From Polaromonas sp. (GTDB lineage: Bacteria > Pseudomonadota > Gammaproteobacteria > Burkholderiales > Burkholderiaceae_C), in the NCBI RefSeq assembly GCF_030689685.1, contig NZ_JAUYEY010000078.1, positions 1 to 64,000 on the forward strand: a DNA stretch of 64,000 nt, in the 5' to 3' direction. The notes beneath the pieces are model-generated. The model was given only the letters and a program-made list of their open reading frames with translations, made no database searches and was not told where the DNA came from. The position numbers were made by a program, and so were the translations under genes. Below, piece after piece: positions 17,893 to 29,500 of this stretch (positions are counted from its first letter, which is position 1; each line of letters starts with the position of its first letter).

Positions 17893-20800
17893 TTAAGGGC
17901 GGGCCACTGCGGCTTCGGGCAGGGCGCGCCGGCCAGTGAGGCGGCGTTTGAGCCATTGCGCCAGGTCGTCGAGGTAGCAATAAGTGACCGGCACCACCAC
18001 CAGCGTCAGCAGCGACGACGTGATGACGCCACCGATCACGGCCTGGCCCATGGGGGCGCGCTGCTCCGAGCCTTCGGTCAGCGCAAAGGCCAGCGGCACC
18101 ATGCCGAAAATCATGGCCAGCGTGGTCATCAGGATGGGGCGCAGCCGCACGCGGGCGGCGACCAGCAGGGCCTCGCTGCGTTCCATGCCCGGGATGTGGC
18201 GGCCGTCCGTTTCCGTCCGGTCTTGCCTCATCCGGATCGCAAAGTCCACCAGCAGGATGGCATTTTTGGTGACCAGCCCCATCAGCATGACGACACCGAT
18301 GATGGAGAACATCGACAGCGTCGAGCGAAACAGCAGCAGCGCCAGCACCACGCCGATCAGCGTCAGCGGCAGCGAGGTCATCAGCGCCAGCGGCTGCAGG
18401 AAACTCTTGAACTGGCTGGCCAGGATCATGTAGATGAACAAAATGGCCAACACGAGGGCGGAGATCGCATAACCAAAAGACTCGGCCATGTTTTTGGTCG
18501 ACCCGCCGAACTGGTAGCGGTAGCCGGGCGGGAAGCTGATGCCGTCGAGCGCTGTGCGGATGTCATTGGACACCTCGCCGGCCGATCGCTTGTAGACATT
18601 GGCATTGATGGCCACTTCACGCGTCAGGTCGCGCCGGTTGATCTGGTTCGGCCCGGTCGCCTCCTTCACTGTGGCGAGCTGGCCCAGGCGCACCGTGCGG
18701 GCCGAGCCGTCGGCATTGCTGCCGATGGCGCTGCTCAAAAAGGGCAGGCGCTCCAGGTCTTGCGGGGCGTTCCTTGCGTCGGGCGACAGGCGCACGTTCA
18801 CGTCGTAGGTCTGGTCGTCGGGCGCGCGCCAGTTGCCCACGGTCTGCCCGGCCACCAGAGTGCGCAGCGCACCGGCAATTTGCGACACGCTCAGGCCCAG
18901 GTCGGACGCGATATCACGTTTGACATCAATCTCGATGGTCGGCTTGTCGGGCTTGAGGCTGGAGTCCAGGTCCACCAGGCCGGGGATGGCCCTGATGCGT
19001 TCGGTCGCCAGCCGGGTCAGCCGTTCCAGCTCCTTCAGGTCGGGGCCCTGCAGCGAAAACTCCACCTGCTTGTTGCCGCCAACGGAGTCGAGCAGGCCGA
19101 CGTGGGTGACGGTGATGCCGGCCACCTGTTTGAGACGCTCACGCAGCACGCCCGAGAGCTCATCGACGCTGCGGCTGCGCGCCTTGCGGTCGACCAGGCG
19201 CACATACATGCTGGCGTACATTTTTCCCTGGGCGCTGCCGGTGTTGATGGTGGCCAGCGTGTACTTCACCTCCGGGAACTCGCGCACGATGGATTCGACC
19301 TGGGCGGTTTTGGCCTCGGTGGCTTCGAGCGAAGAACCGACCGGTGTGTAAAACGTCAGCGAGGTTTCCGAGAAGTCGGCCTTGGGCACAAACTCCGTGC
19401 CCAGCAGCGGCACCATGAAGATGCTGGTGATGAAGATGACCAGGGCCAACCCGAGGGTGGCCAGCTTGTGTAGCAGCGACCAGCGCAGGATGCGCTGGTA
19501 GGTCTCGGCCAGCGAGTCGGTGGCGCGCTCGAACCAGCCGGTGACGCGGCCTATGGTTTTGTCGTACCAGTTTTTCCGACCGTCCTGCGCTTGTCGAAGG
19601 ATGCTCGGGTCGTGCCAGATGCTCGACAGCATGGGGTCCAGTGTGAAGCTGACAAACATCGAGATCAGCACCGCCGCCACGATGGTGATGCCGAACTCAT
19701 GGAAAAACTTGCCGATGATGCCGCCCATGAAACCGATGGGCAGAAACACCGCGACGATGGAGAAGGTGGTGGCCAGCACCGCCAAGCCGATCTCCTGCGT
19801 GCCGTCGAGTGAGGCCTGGTAGGGCAACTTGCCCATTTGCACATGGCGCACGATGTTCTCGCGCACCACAATCGCGTCGTCAATCAGCAGGCCCACACAC
19901 AGGCTCAGCGCCATCAGCGTGATCATGTTGATGGTGAAGCCAAACAGGTTCATGAACAAAAACGTGCCGATGATAGAGATCGGCAAGGTCAGGCCGGTGA
20001 TCACCGTCGAGCGCCAGGAGTTCAGGAACAGGAAGACGATCAGCACCGTCAGCAGCGCGCCTTCGATCAGCGTGCGGCGGACGTTTTCGACGGCGACGCG
20101 GATCGGGCGTGAACCGTCGGAAACCAGCTCCAGGCGCATGCCCGCTGGCAGTTGGGCCTGGATGTCCTTGATGGACTGGTTCAGGCCATCGACCACCGCG
20201 ATGGTGTTTTCGTCCTGGGCCTTTTGCACCGTCAACAGCAAGGTGCGCTGGCCGTTGTACAGCGCCAGGTTGTCGATCTCCTGCGAGCCGTCACGCACGC
20301 TGGCGACCTGCCCAACCGTCACCGCCGTGGCAGCGCCAGTGGCGGACGCCTTGCGCGCTACGATGATGTTGGCGAAGTCTTCTGGCCGCTTCATGCGGGC
20401 GTCGATCTTGACCACACGCTCTTGTGCGAGAGAACGGATGGCGCCGACCGGCAGGTCCTGGTTTTCGCTGCGCACCGCATTGGCAACCTGGTCGGCCGTG
20501 ATGCCCAGCGCTTCCATGGCCTGCGGGTTCAGGTAAATGTTGATCTCGCGTTTGCTGCCGCCCACCAGGTTGACCGCGCCCACGCCGCGCACATTTTCCA
20601 GCCGCTTTTTCAGCACCTGGTCGGCCCAGTTGGTGAGTTCCACGGCGGTGGGAGGCGCGGGCGCTGCGCCGCTGCTGGCTGCTGATGGCGGACATTTTTC
20701 CGACGGGCCGCCCCTAGGAAAAATAGCCCCCTCAGGGGGCAGCGCAGCACACGCAGTGGCAAGCGTGGGGGCCGCTAACACCGCCACCGACCAGATGGCC

Positions 20801-21207
20801 CGACTGGCCGGGTCGAAGCGCAGCACGCGGGGTTCTTTCACCTCATCGCGCAGCAGCGGGCGCAGCGAGGCAATCTTCTCGCGCACGTCTTCGGCGGCCT
20901 TGCGTCCGTCGATGTGCAACTGAAACTCAATGATGACGATCGCCATACCTTCGTAGCTGCGCGAGGTCAGGGCGTTGATGCCGGCAATCGCATTGACGCC
21001 TTCCTCGATCTTCTTGGTGACTTCGCTTTCAACAATCTCGGGCGAGGCGCCGGGGTACTCTGTGGTGACCACCACCACCGGAAAATCAATGTTCGGGAAC
21101 TGGTCAACCTGCAGCCGCTGATAGGAAAACAGGCCCAGCACCACGATGGCCAGCATGACCATGGTGGCGAACACTGGGTTTTGCAGACTGACGCGGGTGA
21201 ACCACAT
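17893..21207 (-). CDS. RND efflux permease (AcrB/MexB-like HAE family)
   Basis: [34 protein letters not shown]; long TM blocks; carries a repeat-derived insertion (see findings). Confidence 0.93.
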   Translation of the reverse strand: MWFTRVSLQNPVFATMVMLAIVVLGLFSYQRLQVDQFPNIDFPVVVVTTEYPGASPEIVESEVTKKIEEGVNAIAGINALTSRSYEGMAIVIIEFQLHIDGRKAAEDVREKIASLRPLLRDEVKEPRVLRFDPASRAIWSVAVLAAPTLATACAALPPEGAIFPRGGPSEKCPPSAASSGAAPAPPTAVELTNWADQVLKKRLENVRGVGAVNLVGGSKREINIYLNPQAMEALGITADQVANAVRSENQDLPVGAIRSLAQERVVKIDARMKRPEDFANIIVARKASATGAATAVTVGQVASVRDGSQEIDNLALYNGQRTLLLTVQKAQDENTIAVVDGLNQSIKDIQAQLPAGMRLELVSDGSRPIRVAVENVRRTLIEGALLTVLIVFLFLNSWRSTVITGLTLPISIIGTFLFMNLFGFTINMITLMALSLCVGLLIDDAIVVRENIVRHVQMGKLPYQASLDGTQEIGLAVLATTFSIVAVFLPIGFMGGIIGKFFHEFGITIVAAVLISMFVSFTLDPMLSSIWHDPSILRQAQDGRKNWYDKTIGRVTGWFERATDSLAETYQRILRWSLLHKLATLGLALVIFITSIFMVPLLGTEFVPKADFSETSLTFYTPVGSSLEATEAKTAQVESIVREFPEVKYTLATINTGSAQGKMYASMYVRLVDRKARSRSVDELSGVLRERLKQVAGITVTHVGLLDSVGGNKQVEFSLQGPDLKELERLTRLATERIRAIPGLVDLDSSLKPDKPTIEIDVKRDIASDLGLSVSQIAGALRTLVAGQTVGNWRAPDDQTYDVNVRLSPDARNAPQDLERLPFLSSAIGSNADGSARTVRLGQLATVKEATGPNQINRRDLTREVAINANVYKRSAGEVSNDIRTALDGISFPPGYRYQFGGSTKNMAESFGYAISALVLAILFIYMILASQFKSFLQPLALMTSLPLTLIGVVLALLLFRSTLSMFSIIGVVMLMGLVTKNAILLVDFAIRMRQDRTETDGRHIPGMERSEALLVAARVRLRPILMTTLAMIFGMVPLAFALTEGSEQRAPMGQAVIGGVITSSLLTLVVVPVTYCYLDDLAQWLKRRLTGRRALPEAAVARP
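20703..20773. repeat. Repeat family B copy, in frame in the RND permease
   Basis: ACGGGCCGCCCCTAGGAAAAATAGCCCCCTCAGGGGGCAGCGCAGCACACGCAGTGGCAAGCGTGGGGGC. Confidence 0.8.
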
Positions 21208-21212
21208 CGCGA

Positions 21213-22403
21213 TTAATAGGCTTTGGGCGACGAAGCCGCCGGTGCTGCTGGTGCGGCCCAGGCCGGCGCCTGGGTGAACTTCACGGCCGTGCCTTCACGC
21301 AGGCTGCCGACGGCGCTTTTGATGACAACGTCGTTTTCAGCCAGGCCCTGAACGGCCACCATGGGCTCGCCGTCGGCCGCGTCCTTGCCGCGTACACCCA
21401 GCTCAACCGGCTTGTGGGCAATCTGATTGTTCTCGACCACCTGCACATAGGGCGCGGGCTTGTCGGTGCGCACTGCGCTGACCGGCACTGCCAGCAGCGC
21501 CGCGCGCGCCATGCCCAGCGTGCCCTGTGCAAACAGCCCTTGCCGCAAGCCCGCACTCGCGGCCGTGTTGTCGATGGACAGGTAGACCAGCACGCTGCGG
21601 CTGCCAGCCTGCGCACTCGGGTTGATGCGGGCCACGGTGGCGGTCACGGTTTGCGCGCTGCCCTCGATGCGCAGCGTGGCGGTCTGGCCGGGGCGCACGG
21701 CCAGTGCGTCGGCCGCGCTGAGACTGGCTTCGAGTTCGAGCCGGCTCAGGTCCACGATCTCCAGCACCTTGGTGTCGATGCCGACACGCTCGCCCGGCTG
21801 CGCCAGCCGCTGCGCAACCTGGCCCGACAGGGGCGCGCGCAGCACCGTGTCGTCCAGCGATTTTTTCGCCACCGCCACGGCGGCCAATGCGGCGTTGTGG
21901 TTGGCCTTGCCGGCGTTGAGGTTGGCCTGCGAGGCGTCCAGCGCGGTTTTCGAGATGAAGCCCTGGTTCACCAGCGCCTGGTTGTTGTCGAACTGGCGCT
22001 GCACGATGTCGATCTGCGCCTTGGCCGAATCGGCCTGCTGCTGCGCCTGCATTACGCGCGCCTGGTACTCGCTGGCGTCCACCCGCGCCACCACCCGGCC
22101 GGCCTTGACGAAGTCGCCTTCGCGCACCGTCAGGCCTTGCAACTCACCGGCCACGCGCGCCTTGACGAAGGCCGAGTTGATGGCCTTGAGGGGGCCCGAC
22201 AGCGCCAGGCCCTGGCTGAGCTCGCGGGTTTTTGCCTGCAGCACATCGCTGGCGGCCAGCTCGACCACGGTCTGTGTCTTGGCTGCCCCGGCTGCGGCCA
22301 GGGCCTGCTGCTGCGCCCGGCGCGCCGACAGGGCGCTGACCACCGCTGCTGCCAGCAACAACAAAATCAGGCCGATGATGGTCCACTTGATCCAGCGTTT
22401 CAT
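21213..22403 (-). CDS. RND efflux periplasmic adaptor (MFP)
   Basis: [30 protein letters not shown]; upstream of RND permease. Confidence 0.92.
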   Translation of the reverse strand: MKRWIKWTIIGLILLLLAAAVVSALSARRAQQQALAAAGAAKTQTVVELAASDVLQAKTRELSQGLALSGPLKAINSAFVKARVAGELQGLTVREGDFVKAGRVVARVDASEYQARVMQAQQQADSAKAQIDIVQRQFDNNQALVNQGFISKTALDASQANLNAGKANHNAALAAVAVAKKSLDDTVLRAPLSGQVAQRLAQPGERVGIDTKVLEIVDLSRLELEASLSAADALAVRPGQTATLRIEGSAQTVTATVARINPSAQAGSRSVLVYLSIDNTAASAGLRQGLFAQGTLGMARAALLAVPVSAVRTDKPAPYVQVVENNQIAHKPVELGVRGKDAADGEPMVAVQGLAENDVVIKSAVGSLREGTAVKFTQAPAWAAPAAPAASSPKAY

Positions 22404-23092
22404 GCCTTGCCTTTGGCGGGTTTGCCGGCGGGTTGGACCGACAGGCCATACAAGATGATGTCTACCTGGGCGGCAATGTATTTTTCAGCGTTGCCGAGCA
22501 GGGCCGGGTCGCCGCAGGTGCCGGCTGAATGTTTGGACAGAATCAAGAAAATCATGGGCGCAATCACGCTGTAAATCGCGTAGTCGAGGTTCATGGGCCG
22601 GAACTCGCCGCAGTCGATGCCGCGCTGCATGATGCGGCGAATCAGCGCCTGACCGGGCTGGATCACTTCCTGCTGGTAGAAGGCGGTGATCTCGGGGAAG
22701 TTACCGGCCTCGCTCATCATGAGTTTGGTGAGGCCTGAGGCGCGAGTGGCGCCGACCCGCTCCCACCAGGTGGTCATGCAATACGTCAACATCTCGGCGG
22801 CCGTGCCTTCAAAGGATGCAAACTCCTCGTTCCATTCCTTGAAGCGGCCCGAGATGTTTTCACGCACCACGGCTTTGAAGAGTTCTTCCTTGCTTTGAAA
22901 ATAGAGAAACAGCGTGCCCTTGGAGACGCCGGCGCGGGCCGCCACTTCCTCGGCGCGGGTGGCGGCAAAGCCTTTTTCAACAAACAGGTCGAGCGCGGCG
23001 TCCAGCAGTTCGCCGGGGCGCGCGTCCTTGCGGCGCTCCCGTTTGACGGACAGCGCACTGGTTTTTTCGCAGAGGAATTTGGAGATGGACAT
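22400..23092 (-). CDS. TetR family regulator
   Basis: [48 protein letters not shown]. Confidence 0.93.
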   Translation of the reverse strand: MSISKFLCEKTSALSVKRERRKDARPGELLDAALDLFVEKGFAATRAEEVAARAGVSKGTLFLYFQSKEELFKAVVRENISGRFKEWNEEFASFEGTAAEMLTYCMTTWWERVGATRASGLTKLMMSEAGNFPEITAFYQQEVIQPGQALIRRIMQRGIDCGEFRPMNLDYAIYSVIAPMIFLILSKHSAGTCGDPALLGNAEKYIAAQVDIILYGLSVQPAGKPAKGKA

Positions 23093-23196
23093 AAATTACT
23101 GACTGGTTGGTTAGTAATGTAGCGATTCGCTAGATGCCCGTCAAGCCGTCACTCTGCAGTGCAGGGTTGAAGACGCGTGCGCGGTTGAAGTAAAGC

Positions 23197-23970
23197 TCAG
23201 GTAAAGCGATTTACCAGCAAACCCAGCCATTCCTTGAGCACGAGCTGGGAGGTACCCAACCCGTCTGCCGAAGGCGTCCATTGCAGCACGCCGTTGCGGC
23301 TGGGCAGGATAAAACCCATGGGCGCGCGCACCACGATAAAGCCTGCGCGTTCAAAAGCGCCGACAGCGCGCGGCATGTGCCAGGCGTGCGTGACCAGCGC
23401 AATCCGCTGGACTTTGTCTTTCTGCATCAGCGTTCTGAGGAAGCGGCCATTTTCAGCCGTGTCGCGTGACTGGTTGTCGACCCAGCGCAGGGCCAGGCCG
23501 TAGTCTTGTTGCGCCGCGCGGCGTGCCACTTCGCCTTCGGACGCCACTTGTTCGCCGGCTGCGCCCCAGCCCAGCCCACCCGCAAAAGCCACGGGCAAGC
23601 CCGTTTGGCGCGCCAGCCAGGCGCCGTAGCGCAAACGCAGGGTGGCTGCAGCTGAGGCCTGTGGCTCGCCGTACTCGGGCGCCACCGGGTGCACGCCACC
23701 GCCCAGCACCACAATGGCCTGCGCGCCGCTGCTTTTCAGGGCCGCGACCGACAAGGCGGTTTGTTGCGGCAGCAGATTCTGCGCCAGCCAAACAGCAACT
23801 GCATGGCAGCTCAGCAGCCAGAGCAGGGCCGCCGCCACAAAAGCCAGCAACAGGCCGCCTGCCTTTTTCCGCGCCGCCAGCAGCAGCCCCAGCCCGGCCA
23901 GCAACAGCAGCGAAGCGGGCGGCAGCAGCAGTGCGGTCAGGACCGGCTTGAGTTCACCTAATGCAATCAT
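23197..23970 (-). CDS. YdcF family (DUF218) protein
   Basis: AIVVLGGGVHP...TAENGRFLRTLM...IALVTHAWHMPRAVGAFE. Confidence 0.9.
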   Translation of the reverse strand: MIALGELKPVLTALLLPPASLLLLAGLGLLLAARKKAGGLLLAFVAAALLWLLSCHAVAVWLAQNLLPQQTALSVAALKSSGAQAIVVLGGGVHPVAPEYGEPQASAAATLRLRYGAWLARQTGLPVAFAGGLGWGAAGEQVASEGEVARRAAQQDYGLALRWVDNQSRDTAENGRFLRTLMQKDKVQRIALVTHAWHMPRAVGAFERAGFIVVRAPMGFILPSRNGVLQWTPSADGLGTSQLVLKEWLGLLVNRFT

Positions 23971-23977
23971 TGAAAAC

Positions 23978-24032
23978 GCTCTTAAATTAATAGCTGCTTA
24001 CGCCCGCGTGGTATGGGCTAGAGGCCAATTTG
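23978..24032 (-). repeat. Repeat family A copy, intergenic
   Basis: revcomp CAAATTGGCCTCTAGCCCATACCACGCGGGCGTAAGCAGCTATTAATTTAAGAGC. Confidence 0.85.
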
Positions 24033-24148
24033 ACCATTAAAAACGCCGTACGCAGCCGTGTCTGAGGTTTTTGGGCCGGTGCGACCAGTGACTGGCTATT
24101 TTCCAGGATGATGGTTGTTTGATTGCTGTATATAAAAAAGGACGAGGC

Positions 24149-24718
24149 ATGGAACAAAACTCAACAACTGAAGCTGGCGGCCCAGCCTTGCAGACCCTCA
24201 CGCTGGGCGGGGGTTGCTTCTGGTGCACCGAAGCGGTGTTTGTGCAGGTGCGCGGCATTGTTGACGTGGAGTCGGGTTATAGCAACGGCCACGTCAACCG
24301 GCCGACCTATGACCAAGTGTGCACCGGAACCACCGGCCACAACGAGGTTGTCAAGCTGGTCTACGACCCGGCGCAGATCAGCTTGCGCGCAATTCTGGAA
24401 ATTTTCTACGTCATCCACGATCCGACCACACTCAACCGCCAGGGCAACGACAGCGGCACGCAATACCGCAGCGGCATTTACTACACAACGCCCGAGCAGA
24501 AGCAGATTGCCGAAGACATGGTCAGCGCATTGAACCGCGACAAGCTGTTTGGCAAACCTGTGGTGACCGAGGTGCTGGCGCTGTCCAACTACTCCGCCGC
24601 CGAGGAATACCACCAGGACTTCTTCGAGAAAAACCCGGACCAGGGTTATTGCATGGCAGTCGCCGGCCCGAAGGTGGCGAAGTTCCGTAAAACCTTTTCG
24701 GAATACGCCAAAGCTTGA
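24149..24718 (+). CDS. msrA: Peptide-methionine (S)-S-oxide reductase
   Basis: TLGGGCFWCTEAVF, GYSNGHVNRPTYDQVCTGTTGHNEVV. Confidence 0.96.
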   Translation: MEQNSTTEAGGPALQTLTLGGGCFWCTEAVFVQVRGIVDVESGYSNGHVNRPTYDQVCTGTTGHNEVVKLVYDPAQISLRAILEIFYVIHDPTTLNRQGNDSGTQYRSGIYYTTPEQKQIAEDMVSALNRDKLFGKPVVTEVLALSNYSAAEEYHQDFFEKNPDQGYCMAVAGPKVAKFRKTFSEYAKA

Positions 24719-24811
24719 GTCCGCCGGGGGGCCGAGCCCCACGCTAAACCCGTCGCTGCCTCTTCAAATGTCCTATTGACAGAACAATAGGACTGTTCTT
24801 ACGATGCGCCC

Positions 24812-25606
24812 ATGGCCGCCACCTTGCCGATGACCAAGTACCACCAGATTTATCTGGTGTTGCGTGAGCAGTTGCATGAAGGCCGGTTTTCTGCGGGGCT
24901 GCCCGGCGAACTGAACCTGATGCAGCAGTTTGGTGTGGCGCGTGTCACCGTGCGCCGTGCGCTGGCGCAGCTGGCTGAAGAGGGGTTGATCTCGCGCGAG
25001 CCGGGGCGTGGCACCCGCGCCCTGGACCCGGTGGCATCCCCGGCAGCGCCGCGCAGTACGGTGGGGCAACGCGCCCAGCTCACGGGGCTGCTTGAAAACC
25101 TGGTCAGCATGGGGCTCAAAACCTCGGTCAACGTGCTGGAAGTGGAGATGGTCACCGCTTCTGCCAATGTTGCCAATGCCTTGCAGCTCCAGCCTGGCGA
25201 TGCGGTGCAAAAAGCGGTCAGGGTGCGCAGCACGCGCGAAGGCCCGCTGTCCCACATCACCACCTATGTGCCGGCGGACATCGGCCGCCAGTTCGGGCGG
25301 CGCGAGCTTGCAAAAAAACCGATTCTTGTGCTGCTCGAAGAATCTGGCGTGACCGTGGGCCGCGCGCACCAGACCATTTCGGCCCGGCTGGCCGACGTGG
25401 CGGTGGCCCGGCACCTGGATGTTGCTGTGGGCTCGGCTCTGCTGGCGGTGCGCCGCCTGATCTACGACGACCAGGACCGCCCGATTCAATGGCTGCATGG
25501 CCTGTACCGTCCGGACAGGTACGAGTATGAAATGCAGCTCTCGCGTGTTGGCAGCATCGATGCCAAGGTCTGGGTCAGCAAAGAGTTGTCGGCCCAGTTT
25601 CAGTAA
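24812..25606 (+). CDS. GntR family regulator with UTRA domain
   Basis: YLVLREQLHEGRFSAGLPGELNLMQQFGVARVTVRRALAQLAEEGLISREPGRGTR. Confidence 0.92.
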   Translation: MAATLPMTKYHQIYLVLREQLHEGRFSAGLPGELNLMQQFGVARVTVRRALAQLAEEGLISREPGRGTRALDPVASPAAPRSTVGQRAQLTGLLENLVSMGLKTSVNVLEVEMVTASANVANALQLQPGDAVQKAVRVRSTREGPLSHITTYVPADIGRQFGRRELAKKPILVLLEESGVTVGRAHQTISARLADVAVARHLDVAVGSALLAVRRLIYDDQDRPIQWLHGLYRPDRYEYEMQLSRVGSIDAKVWVSKELSAQFQ

Positions 25607-25653
25607 GTCATCACTCCCATTCCCCCATTAGCTACATCAACCAGGAGAAAGCC

Positions 25654-26856
25654 ATGCGTACACGTCGCCACTTCATGTCCCAATCTGCTGCCGCTGCTTC
25701 GGCGCTGGCTTTTCCACTGGTCGGGGGTGCGCAGCCCAAAACGATCAAGATCGGTGTGCTGCACCCGGTGACGGGCGCACTGGCCTACTCTGGCCAGCAG
25801 TGCCGCGAAGGCGCGCTCATGGCCATCGAAGACATCAACAAGGCGGGCGGCATCAAGGCCATGGGCGGGGCAAAACTTGAGGCCTTGCTGGGTGACGCCC
25901 AGTCGCAACCGCAGGCCGGTGCGGCTGAGGTGGAGAAGATGAACGAGGCGGGCGTCTCGGCCGTGGTCGGGGCTTTCGCCTCGGCCATCTGCCTGGCGAC
26001 CACCCAGACGGCGGCCAAATACGGCTTGCCGCATATTGTGGACATTGGCGTGGCGGACCAGATCGTCGAGCGCGGCCTGAAGAACACCTTCCGCTTTGGC
26101 CCGGGCTACCGAAAATGTGCTGAAGTGGCGGTGGCCAACCTGCATGCGCTCAATACCGCAGCCGGCAAGCCGGCAAAGACGGTGATGATTGTTCATGAAG
26201 AGTCGTTGTTCGGCAGCGGCACCGCTGCCCTGCTGTCGCGCGAGCTGCCGGGTTACGGCTACGACGTCAAGGAAGTCATCAAACACGCGAACCCAACGCG
26301 CGACTTCAACAACATTGTGCTGCGCATGAAGGCGGTCAACCCGGACATCGTCATCCCGGCCAACTACTACAACGAGTACGCCTTGCTGGTGCGCACCATG
26401 CAGCAGCAAAAGGTCACACCCAAGGCGATTTATTCCGTACTCGGCGGCGCCGCTTCCAGCTACAAGTTTGTCAAGGAGTTTCCGGATGCGGCCAACGGCA
26501 TCATTGACTGCAACCACTGGTTCAACCCCAAAGACAAACGTTCGACGGCGCTCAAAAAACGGGTTGAGGCCAAGGGTCTGTTCTTCAGCTACGAGATTTT
26601 CAACACCTACACCGCCATGATGCTGTTGGCTGATGCCCTGGAGCGCGCCAAGTCAGGTGATCGGGCAGCCATCATCGATGCGCTGGAAAAATCGACCTTC
26701 GCCGATCACTTCATGCCCTACGGCCCGACCAAATTTGTCAATGGCCAAAACACCGGTGCGCAGCCGCTGATGACGCAGGTGGTCAAGAACGACATCAAGG
26801 TCATCGTCCCGCGCGATTACCGCGAGACCGAGCCGATTTTCCCGCTCAAGGCTTGA
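25654..26856 (+). CDS. Branched-chain-amino-acid-type ABC transporter substrate-binding protein
   Basis: Signal peptide; IKIGVLHPVTGALAYSGQQCREGALMAIEDINKAGGI. Confidence 0.92.
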   Translation: MRTRRHFMSQSAAAASALAFPLVGGAQPKTIKIGVLHPVTGALAYSGQQCREGALMAIEDINKAGGIKAMGGAKLEALLGDAQSQPQAGAAEVEKMNEAGVSAVVGAFASAICLATTQTAAKYGLPHIVDIGVADQIVERGLKNTFRFGPGYRKCAEVAVANLHALNTAAGKPAKTVMIVHEESLFGSGTAALLSRELPGYGYDVKEVIKHANPTRDFNNIVLRMKAVNPDIVIPANYYNEYALLVRTMQQQKVTPKAIYSVLGGAASSYKFVKEFPDAANGIIDCNHWFNPKDKRSTALKKRVEAKGLFFSYEIFNTYTAMMLLADALERAKSGDRAAIIDALEKSTFADHFMPYGPTKFVNGQNTGAQPLMTQVVKNDIKVIVPRDYRETEPIFPLKA

Positions 26857-26872
26857 TGCGACCGCTGACCGG

Positions 26873-27745
26873 ATGTTCGATTCAGGAATCCTTTTCCCCT
26901 CGCTGCTCAACGGCATCACCACCGGGGCGGTTTATGCGCTGATTGCGCTGGGCCTGACGCTGATCTACGGCGTGCTGCACATCATCAACTTTGCCCATGG
27001 GGCGGCATTGATGGTGGCGCTGTATGCGGTGTACCTGCTCAAGCAGCACTGGGGGATCGATCCTTACCTGGCGCTGCCGCTGGTGGTGCCCGGCATGTTT
27101 GCGCTGGGTTATGCGCTGCAGCGCCTGATCATCAACCGGTCCAGCCACGGCAAGGACGAAAACATCCTGCTGGTGACCCTGGGCATTTCCATCGTGCTGG
27201 AGAATGCGGCCCTGCTGCTGTTCAAGTCCGACACACGCACCATCGAGACGGCCTACACGCTGACCACTGTCGCCATCGGCCCGGCCATGATTGCCTTGCC
27301 CAAGCTGGTGGCGTTTGCCGGTGCGCTGGTGGTCTCTGCCCTGTTGCTGTGGATTGTCGGCAAGACCGACCTGGGCCGCGCCATCCGCGCGGTCGCCAAG
27401 GAAAAACACGGCGCCAAGTTGATGGGCATCGACGTGGACCATGTGTACGCCATGAGTTTTGGCATAGGCCTGGCCTGCCTGGGCGCGGCGGCCTGTTTTT
27501 TGTTGCCGGCCTACTATGTCAATCCGCAGGTCGGCAGCGGCTTTGTGCTGGTGGCTTTCACGGTGGTGGTGCTGGGCGGCATGGGCAGCTTTGGCGGTGC
27601 CTTGCTGGGTGGCCTGCTGATCGGCGTGGTCGAGTCGCTGGGCGGCTTGTACCTGGGTGAGTCGCTGGGGCAGATCGGCATTTTTGCCATCTTTATTGCG
27701 GTGCTGCTGTTTCGCCCGCAAGGCCTGTTTGGGGCCCGGACATGA
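26873..27745 (+). CDS. ABC transporter permease (LivH-like)
   Basis: GITTGAVYALIALGLTLIYGVLHIINFAHG. Confidence 0.93.
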   Translation: MFDSGILFPSLLNGITTGAVYALIALGLTLIYGVLHIINFAHGAALMVALYAVYLLKQHWGIDPYLALPLVVPGMFALGYALQRLIINRSSHGKDENILLVTLGISIVLENAALLLFKSDTRTIETAYTLTTVAIGPAMIALPKLVAFAGALVVSALLLWIVGKTDLGRAIRAVAKEKHGAKLMGIDVDHVYAMSFGIGLACLGAAACFLLPAYYVNPQVGSGFVLVAFTVVVLGGMGSFGGALLGGLLIGVVESLGGLYLGESLGQIGIFAIFIAVLLFRPQGLFGART

Positions 27746-28734
27746 AGGGCGGCCTCAAAGACCTGGCGGGCATCGCCGCGTTTGTGCTGCTGGTGGCGGT
27801 CATTCCGCTGCTGACGGACTCTGGCGTGGTGCTGAACTTTGTCATGATGGCGCTGTATGCGGCCTTGCTGGGCCAGGCCTGGAACATTCTGGGCGGTTTT
27901 GGCGGGCAGTTTTCTTTTGGTCATGCGCTGTTTTTTGGGACCGGTGCCTATATCCAGGCGATGGCCCAGTTGCATGGCGGCCTCAACGCCTGGCTGGCCC
28001 TGGCCCTGGCGGTGGCGGGCAGTGCCGGCATTGGGGCGCTGGTGGGCGCACTGACTTTTCGCTACGGGCTCAAGGGCTCTTACTTTGCACTGGTGACGCT
28101 GGCTTTTGCCGAGGTGTTTCGCATCCTCGCGCTTTCGGTGCCTTTCACCGGCGCCGGGGTGGGCCTGATGCTGCCGCTGCAGGAGTCGTTTGCCAACATG
28201 CAGTTTGGCTCACGCAAGGGTTATCTTTACCTGGTGCTGGCTTTTGTGGCGGCTGCCTTGCTGGTGACCTGGTGGCTGAAAAACTCGCGCTTCGGCGCCT
28301 ACCTGCAGGCGGTGCGCGACAACGAGGACGCCGCGCGCGCCATCGGTGTCAACCCCTTCGGTGTGAAGCTGGGCGCGATTGCGCTGTCGGCCGGCTTCAT
28401 GGGCGCGGGCGGCGCTTTTTATGTGCAGGTGTTCCAGTACATCGACCCCAGCATTGCCTACGGCCCCGGCGTGTCGGTGGAGGCACTGGTCGCCGCGATT
28501 GTGGGCGGCATGGGCACCTTGTGGGGGCCGCTGCTGGGCGCGCTGGTGCTGCATCTGCTGGCCGACATCACACGCAACCTGTTTGGCCAGTTGCCCGGCA
28601 TCAACATGGTGATTTATGGCGTGGTGCTGGTGCTGATCGTGATGTTTGTGCCGCGTGGCATCGCGGGCCTGGGCGCCACGGCGACAGCACTCTGGCGCAG
28701 GCGCCAGCAGAAAACCGGGGACCGGCGTGGCTGA
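27742..28734 (+). CDS. ABC transporter permease (LivM-like)
   Basis: LLGQAWNILGGFGGQFSFGHALFFGTGAY; overlaps LivH. Confidence 0.93.
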   Translation: MKGGLKDLAGIAAFVLLVAVIPLLTDSGVVLNFVMMALYAALLGQAWNILGGFGGQFSFGHALFFGTGAYIQAMAQLHGGLNAWLALALAVAGSAGIGALVGALTFRYGLKGSYFALVTLAFAEVFRILALSVPFTGAGVGLMLPLQESFANMQFGSRKGYLYLVLAFVAAALLVTWWLKNSRFGAYLQAVRDNEDAARAIGVNPFGVKLGAIALSAGFMGAGGAFYVQVFQYIDPSIAYGPGVSVEALVAAIVGGMGTLWGPLLGALVLHLLADITRNLFGQLPGINMVIYGVVLVLIVMFVPRGIAGLGATATALWRRRQQKTGDRRG

Positions 28735-29500
28735 TTGTCTGCTGGCCATCCAGGGCCTCTCAAAATCCTTTGGTGGGTTGAAGGCGGTGCAGGACGTCAG
28801 CCTGGCTGTGCCCGCAGGCAGCCTGACGGCGCTGATCGGCCCCAACGGCGCCGGTAAAACCACGCTGTTTGCGCTGATGTCGGGTTTCCTGATGCCCGAC
28901 AGTGGCCAGGTGCTGTTTGACGGGCAGGATATCACTGGCCGGGCACCACACCTCACTGCGCGCCTGGGCATGACACGCACCTTCCAGATCGTGCAGCCTT
29001 TCGCCACGCAGACGGTGCGCGACAACATTGCTGTGGGTGTGCATCTGCACTTGAAAGACCGGCGCGCTGCGCTGGCGCAGGCCGAAGAAGTGGCTGCCCG
29101 TGTCGGCCTGAGCGCGCAGCTGGACAAGCCGGCCTCTGACCTGACGGTGGCGGGCCGCAAGCGGCTGGAACTGGCGCGCGCCCTGGCAACACGGCCGCGC
29201 CTGCTGCTGCTCGATGAGGTGCTGGCAGGCCTGAACCCGCAGGAGATCGCCGAGATGATTCCGGTGGTGCGCGGCATCATGCAAGGCGGCGTGACGGTGT
29301 TGATGATTGAACATGTGATGCAGGCGGTAATGAACCTGGCGCAGCATGTGTGGGTGCTGGCGCAGGGCCAGCTGATCGCCCAGGGCTCGCCGGCCGAGGT
29401 CACCGCCGACGAGAAGGTGGTTGAAGCCTATCTGGGCCATGGCACGGCCGCGCGCCTGCGTGCCGCTGCACTGGCGGGCAAGAGCGAGGCACTGCCATGA
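28727..29500 (+). CDS. ABC transporter ATP-binding protein (LivG-like)
   Basis: GPNGAGKTTLFALMSGF; RTFQIVQPFATQTVRDNI; GTG start overlapping LivM. Confidence 0.92.
   Translation: MADCLLAIQGLSKSFGGLKAVQDVSLAVPAGSLTALIGPNGAGKTTLFALMSGFLMPDSGQVLFDGQDITGRAPHLTARLGMTRTFQIVQPFATQTVRDNIAVGVHLHLKDRRAALAQAEEVAARVGLSAQLDKPASDLTVAGRKRLELARALATRPRLLLLDEVLAGLNPQEIAEMIPVVRGIMQGGVTVLMIEHVMQAVMNLAQHVWVLAQGQLIAQGSPAEVTADEKVVEAYLGHGTAARLRAAALAGKSEALP

Noticed and set aside
17887-19473. 528-aa ORF on + strand (His/Gln/Arg-rich)
   Set aside because: Antisense to a clear RND permease; composition typical of high-GC shadow ORFs.
27657-28781. 374-aa ORF on + strand overlapping livM
   Set aside because: Alternative frame of livM; the livM frame has the expected TM and motif content.
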